Shown here: positions 50,301 through 56,300 of the stretch, in pieces
Position numbering within the stretch: position 1 is the stretch's first letter
How the letters are laid out: every line of letters starts with the position of its first letter
Notes under the pieces: generated by a model
What the model saw: the letters and a program-made list of their open reading frames with translations, nothing else
Databases searched by the model: none
What the model was told of the DNA's origin: nothing
Origin: Henricia sp. BOLD:AAB3569
Lineage: Eukaryota; Echinodermata; Asteroidea; Spinulosida; Echinasteridae
NCBI GenBank assembly: GCA_037783545.1
Contig: JBBELK010000525.1
Span: forward strand, 1,860,001 to 1,924,000
Length of the DNA stretch: 64,000 nucleotides
Direction: 5' to 3'
Translations under genes and position numbers: made by a program

Positions 50301-53300
50301 TCTTCATAAAGGAATGCTCTGGGATCTTTCAAGTGCATTACACAAGATGTACCAATAGCTTTACATCCATTCCGAAGGAAGGAATAATTGTGGCCTTGCT
50401 CAAGGGCATAAGTAGAAGAGCCGGGTATTGCACTGCAACATCAAATTTTAACCCTTGTTGCCTGTCAACGACCTAAGCCAATTAGGATTAGGGATGGTTA
50501 ATCTCGACTAAAGCCCGTCGCACACCTTTACAATTTACCGGATAATCGGCCAACATATCCCGGAAAGGTGTGCGCTGAACCATAGACCGGAGCAAATCTT
50601 TTCCTGATCCAATGGTCCGGTGTCCGATTGGCCAGTAAGTCGCAAAGGTGTGCGGCGGGCTTAACTGAATGCCAATTCCACCCAAGCTGAATTTAGCCTA
50701 CCTGGGCCAAGTTTGCTAGTATATCCTGCGGCCACATTGAGGAACACAGAGCCGAGAAGGGACCCCCTGGCGTTGGAGTAAAACCCCCCGATCCGCGGCG
50801 CTGACGACTCAAACGTGAACACATCTCCTCATCGTCATCTTCTGAAAGTGTTTCAGCTAATAGAGCAGAAAAATCCACAAAAGTATTTTCACTGTTTTGC
50901 TCACAAGTTGCAAAATCTTGCATCAACCAGAATAATGTGCCCAAACACTGAACGTCGATGTATTATAAATCACTGAAATTTATGGTTAATGTTCAAACAA
51001 ATATATCCTACTAACATGTAACTGAATGCGAAGTAAATATAGTGGAAGCATTTTTACATTTGTCAATTGCTACATGTGTGCATAATTTGGCAATGTGAAT
51101 GAGTGTTTTTCAGTAATCTGGCAAACACTCAACATACACTCGTATCTTGATATTTAGATGTTTGAATTGTTCAGCTGGCTAATTGCTAACAAATCTGAGA
51201 GGCAGAGATATTTATTATCCAGAAGAGGTTGCATGTATAAATAAAAAAACACTTTTGTACAGGACTGGGAAGGGACGATATTAAAATTTATCTTCAAGCA
51301 AACTTGAATCCGTGGTTCTGATTGGTGGATCCATGGCAACCAACAGTGTGATAATGTTTCTTATACATCTTCCGATTCTCATATTTCACTCTGCGTAATG
51401 GTATTCCAAGACTACCGTCCCTTTGCTACAGAGCTGTATAATACACAACTGCCAATTTAAAACGTGACGCATGTGCGTCCGATGCACACGTCCGATATGG
51501 GTCTTTCTATAAATTAGGGGTCCAATTTTGGTGTCCCCTGTTACATTTTACATCTTGTTTTTGTAAATTCAGGACACATTCTTTAAATACTTTCCATTTC
51601 AAAGAGTGAGTACATAAAGTACAATTCATACAAAATAGTTTAAAGGCCATTTTAATGATTTTTGTATGAAAAATAACACATCAGGTGTAACGGGGGACAC
51701 TAAATGTCACACTTTTGGACCCCTAATTTATAGAAAGACCCATATGGTTGTTTGTGCGTGATTCTCTGCATGCGCTGCCCGCCACCGGCGCATGTGTGCG
51801 TCAAGTTTGCTTGAAGATAAATTTGTTATCCCACTCGCGCTCGTGGAAATACAGCATAATGTAGTGCGTCTGTGTCCCATACATACATGTATATGGGACG
51901 CAGACGCCGTATTCCACTCGCGCTCGTGGGATAAATAATAGTACTGTGATGTACCGGTATGACAACAACTAGAAGTTTTTTTCCCCTGAAAGGTACTGGA
52001 ATTAGAAAAAAATATCTCACAAATCTGATAAAAAACATCTCCAAATTCCTAGAATTTGGTAACTTCTGCATCGCAGCTACTTCATGGAATCACCAAGATA
52101 ATGTGAATCAATTTCTCCAAGAAACAGAACAGCGATTCTGTTACCCCACTTGATTAAATATATCACTACAACTAAACTTGGGCTTGGTTGGAATCGAACC
52201 CCCGACACCTTCATGTAACCAATACCAAATCTGGTGATGTGTACAATGACAGCTGCCCCTGTCAATAATTGACGAGTCACAAAACACCTGTGATTTCCGC
52301 ATGAGCAGTTTACATGCGTACCCCCATATGGCCAATATTTGATTTCTACCTAAAATCAATATCACAACTTGGGGACAAATTTGTTGTCCTTGAAATCGCT
52401 TTGTAACAAATTCACTTTATTTTAACTGTTTTCTTGAATTAAATTATAATTTCTTAAACACGTTAGAATTACGTTTTGCCTAATTTGTGAAACAATTTAA
52501 ATCCTGAAATCCCCACTTTTTTATTTATAATTTAAAAAAATTTAAACAGCTGTTGTTCCAGGAATTAGTTTAAAAAAAACAAAAAAAACTCCCCCAAAAA
52601 TAATTTGCAAATGATCCGGTACGGCTTTGGGATTTATCTATCTCAGTCAAAAACTTGGGCAAAAGCAAATCCACCCAAAAGATGACAATCTCATTGTACA
52701 ATGGCCCAATGGCTACATAGATCGATGAGATAAATAATTCTTGCAAATTTGTTCCGTATGCCGAGGAAGTGAGGATCAATCGATTATTCTGAAATGTGTC
52801 AATAAAAGCCAGAAGCTGTGGCAACGTTGGCTGAATATTCATGAGGCTAAAATTGCTATGCTTTATTTGGAAATGGTTGGGTGTGCAATTTTTTCATTCA
52901 AATGTCCAATTTTTCCTCAAAGTCTCTGATATTTTTTTCATGTATTATTAAAGACAGATTACATAATTTGAAAACATTTAAAAACAGGAACAACATCATT
53001 ACCTAACTAAAGAATAATGTTGATAAACTGTCTATAGAAATTTCAGCCACATACATGTAGATGCAGTAATACTTCAGAAAACCTGAAAAATCCAAGCATG
53101 GTTTTTGTGTTGAATGAATGGTAAAACATTTCTGAAGATAATTTGTTTTAGGAAAAGCACCTTCAGTTGGCAATTTCTTCCACAAAAACAAATCATGTTA
53201 CCATTGCTATAAACACTTTAATCTGATTTTTCTTGTCAACTTGTGAAGTAATATTTTGGTTAACTGCAAATGATGTACTGTATTAGCCTTCAAACAATAT

Positions 53301-56300
53301 TACCGGTACATGTACATATGTGTACGTATGGCACAATTACTTTTCACTGACATCAGACCATGGAGGAAAAAAAACGAGTCACCAACCATACGGTACATGT
53401 AGTTAACCCTTTCCATAGTTACGCCTTACGGTACATGTGTACATATTTGCTCATTCCGGACAATATCCGGTATAGCACGATCACAAAATACATGTGAACT
53501 TTACGGAAAATATTTAGCAACAACTGCAACCTAATTCTGGTCTGCATAAAAGAAATCGTCCTACACACTGTTTTTATAGAGACACCTCCCCTCCCCCACA
53601 ATGTTTGGGCAGTTTTGGATCTCGTTTAAGTTCACACATTATTGTGAAGTCACAAAACCGTGCAAGAATCACAGTGCGTGTCTGCGTGGGCTTATGCTTA
53701 TTAGTGCATAAAATAAACCTATGGGTATGTGCCAATTGTGCAAATTACATGTAGCAGATACAGTACAGTGCTCTGACCTTGGTTAAACCACATTTTATGT
53801 TCTGAACATCCAGTTTGAAGTTAAAAGCCGTGTCCGCATTGATACGATGGTAAAATGAAACATTTCTAAATTTGACTGCTGTCCGCATTTTGACTTTTTG
53901 ACACAGTAAATTTTACCGAGACCGTGGGAGAGCATGCGCAGTGTCCCTTCGGTGTTTGACCTTCACGGCCCGGACGTATGCTTCCAGAGCGCTTTTACCA
54001 ACTCGACGTGTCCGCATTGGACTTTTCGTCTCGAGAAAAGTTCCTTGGTCAATTTTCCTGGGCAGAAGTTGGCCAGGAAAAGTAACCGCTGGACTCAGGA
54101 AAAGTTACTGAGAGGAAAACGTCCTAGGATGTCCGCATTGGACTTAAAATGGGAAAAGTACCCATCGTCTCAGTAAGTTTTCCCCCAAAAAGTCCAATGC
54201 GGACAGGCCTAAAATATCCCATGCAGCCACTACAAATTAAATATAAAATCACATGTACTTGTATACATGTATGTACACAACGTGAATCATTGTTTCACAT
54301 ACAAATGTACTTACTTTGCACACAGAAGATTGGCAAGATTTCCAGAAACATTTTCATATCGATAAATATGCATTATTCACTGTAGCAGAACTGAGCAGTC
54401 TCTGTGCAAATCCAGTCCCCCACATCAGAATTACAAAGATTTGAAAAACCCACCCACACCATAGAGGCCACCGATTCTCCCAATATTAAATCAAGGTCGA
54501 CTTATCTTACAAGTGAAAGTTTTTTATGACCAGCTTTTTGTGCGTGGTCGGTTGTAAAAAAAAAATGTTTAAAAGGCCCTTTTCATTTTACTGGGGCCGG
54601 GGCTCGTGTCTGGTGTTGCAGAAAGGAATTTGAATAGTCTATTTCTGTGGGTGTGCACAATGTAAGGTAGCTGGGACAAGGGTGTTTTAAAGCGTGCGAT
54701 ATTATTAAGCTATTAATCTGAAAATATATTGTCAACACGCCAAGCCAAACATGTACTGTTTAACCAGTTGTATAGAAATGGCCATTACAAAAAAACAGAA
54801 GACGTGTACAGTCTTTATCTGCACATGGTATACATTTTAGGGATTTTTTTGTCACATAAAATCCTACATTTACACATGTACAGCAATATTCTGTAACATT
54901 GTGTGAATGCATTGTGTTGACCTTACAGATTAGTGACCAAATATATTGCTGGCAGCCTAAATGTACCAGTACTTTAAACAAAAAAAACAAAAAAACAATC
55001 CCAACTCAAATGGTACTTTAGCAATGGTACCGGTGTGTGAGTGATCTCCGTATGTAAATGACATACACATTCGCCAATTGAGACTCCATGCACTAAGTCT
55101 ATAGAGCATGAAAAACTTGAATATTTTCTCAATGCTAAAATCATGTTTCCTGACCAAATTTACACTTTCTGTGGCATTATCATGTCATATTAGGAAAATT
55201 TAGTGGCAAAATGTGTACGGTATTTATACCGACTTTTTTCTTTTAATGCCCAAGCTTATATATATATGCAAAATAATTTATTAAACCCTTGGGATATCAT
55301 TTTAACAATTATTTGTTTACGTGTATTATAATTAAGTAGCCTACATACATGTACATTTTGTATGAATTGTATAAATTGCTTTTCCCAGTATACTGTACGC
55401 ACACGTATGTATGTCTATTCTTATGCATTGTTACATGTATTTATAAAAAACAAATATCAATTTTTAATCTATTCCCTAGAGGATTGTGTTAACGAGATTT
55501 CAAATTGTTATGCACGCGAGCAGGAACAAAGTCTTTAAATTATTTTAGAAAATTATGTAAACTTGATTACCAAACCACACACACACAAAAAGAATGTATG
55601 GACAAATGTATCCAGCCCGTAATCAAAGGCTTTGAATTTTAGCCACGACTGCTTCCATATGTTCGCACCATCCCTAAGGCTTTAGAACATCAACCTCTCA
55701 AAGCAATCACAGACGAAAAAATGTGGAATGAAGAGGGGCTTTCTGGACGTGTGTGCGTGTCTGCATGTAATTGAAAAACAAGTGCAGTAGAGATCTGCGT
55801 GCTTGACGTCATGCGTATATGTAATGCAAGTACGTCACTGCAACGGGGTGACAGTTAATCTCACGTCAATGGCCGAGTGCTAGTCTTTCATAGGGAATGG
55901 ATTTGGAATTTACAGACACACTTTTAGCATATGGGTCATTCTATAAATTTGGGGTCCAATCTTTCTGTACCCGTTACATCTGACATCTTGTAAAATGTTG
56001 TAGTTTGTAAATTCAGGACATATTCTTTAAATGCTCTCTATTTCAAAGAGTGATTACTTAAAGTACAATTCATAAAAACATGTTTTGAAGGCATTTTTAA
56101 TGATACATTTTTTTGTCCCCGTTATACCTGACATACTGCTATTTGCCATACGCAAATAGCAGTATGTCAGGTATAACGGGGACAAAAAAATGTCACACGT
56201 TGGACCCCAAATTTATAGAATGACCCATATCTTCTTCGCCAGTGTGAAGATGGTTTTATGTGGCATATGGGCTGCATTTTATGAAAATTATAATCCAATA

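Noticed and set aside
50084-50476. 130-codon + strand open frame
   Set aside because: It lies in an SGSM3 intron on the opposite strand, has no recognisable domain, and its codons resemble a dispersed noncoding repeat.
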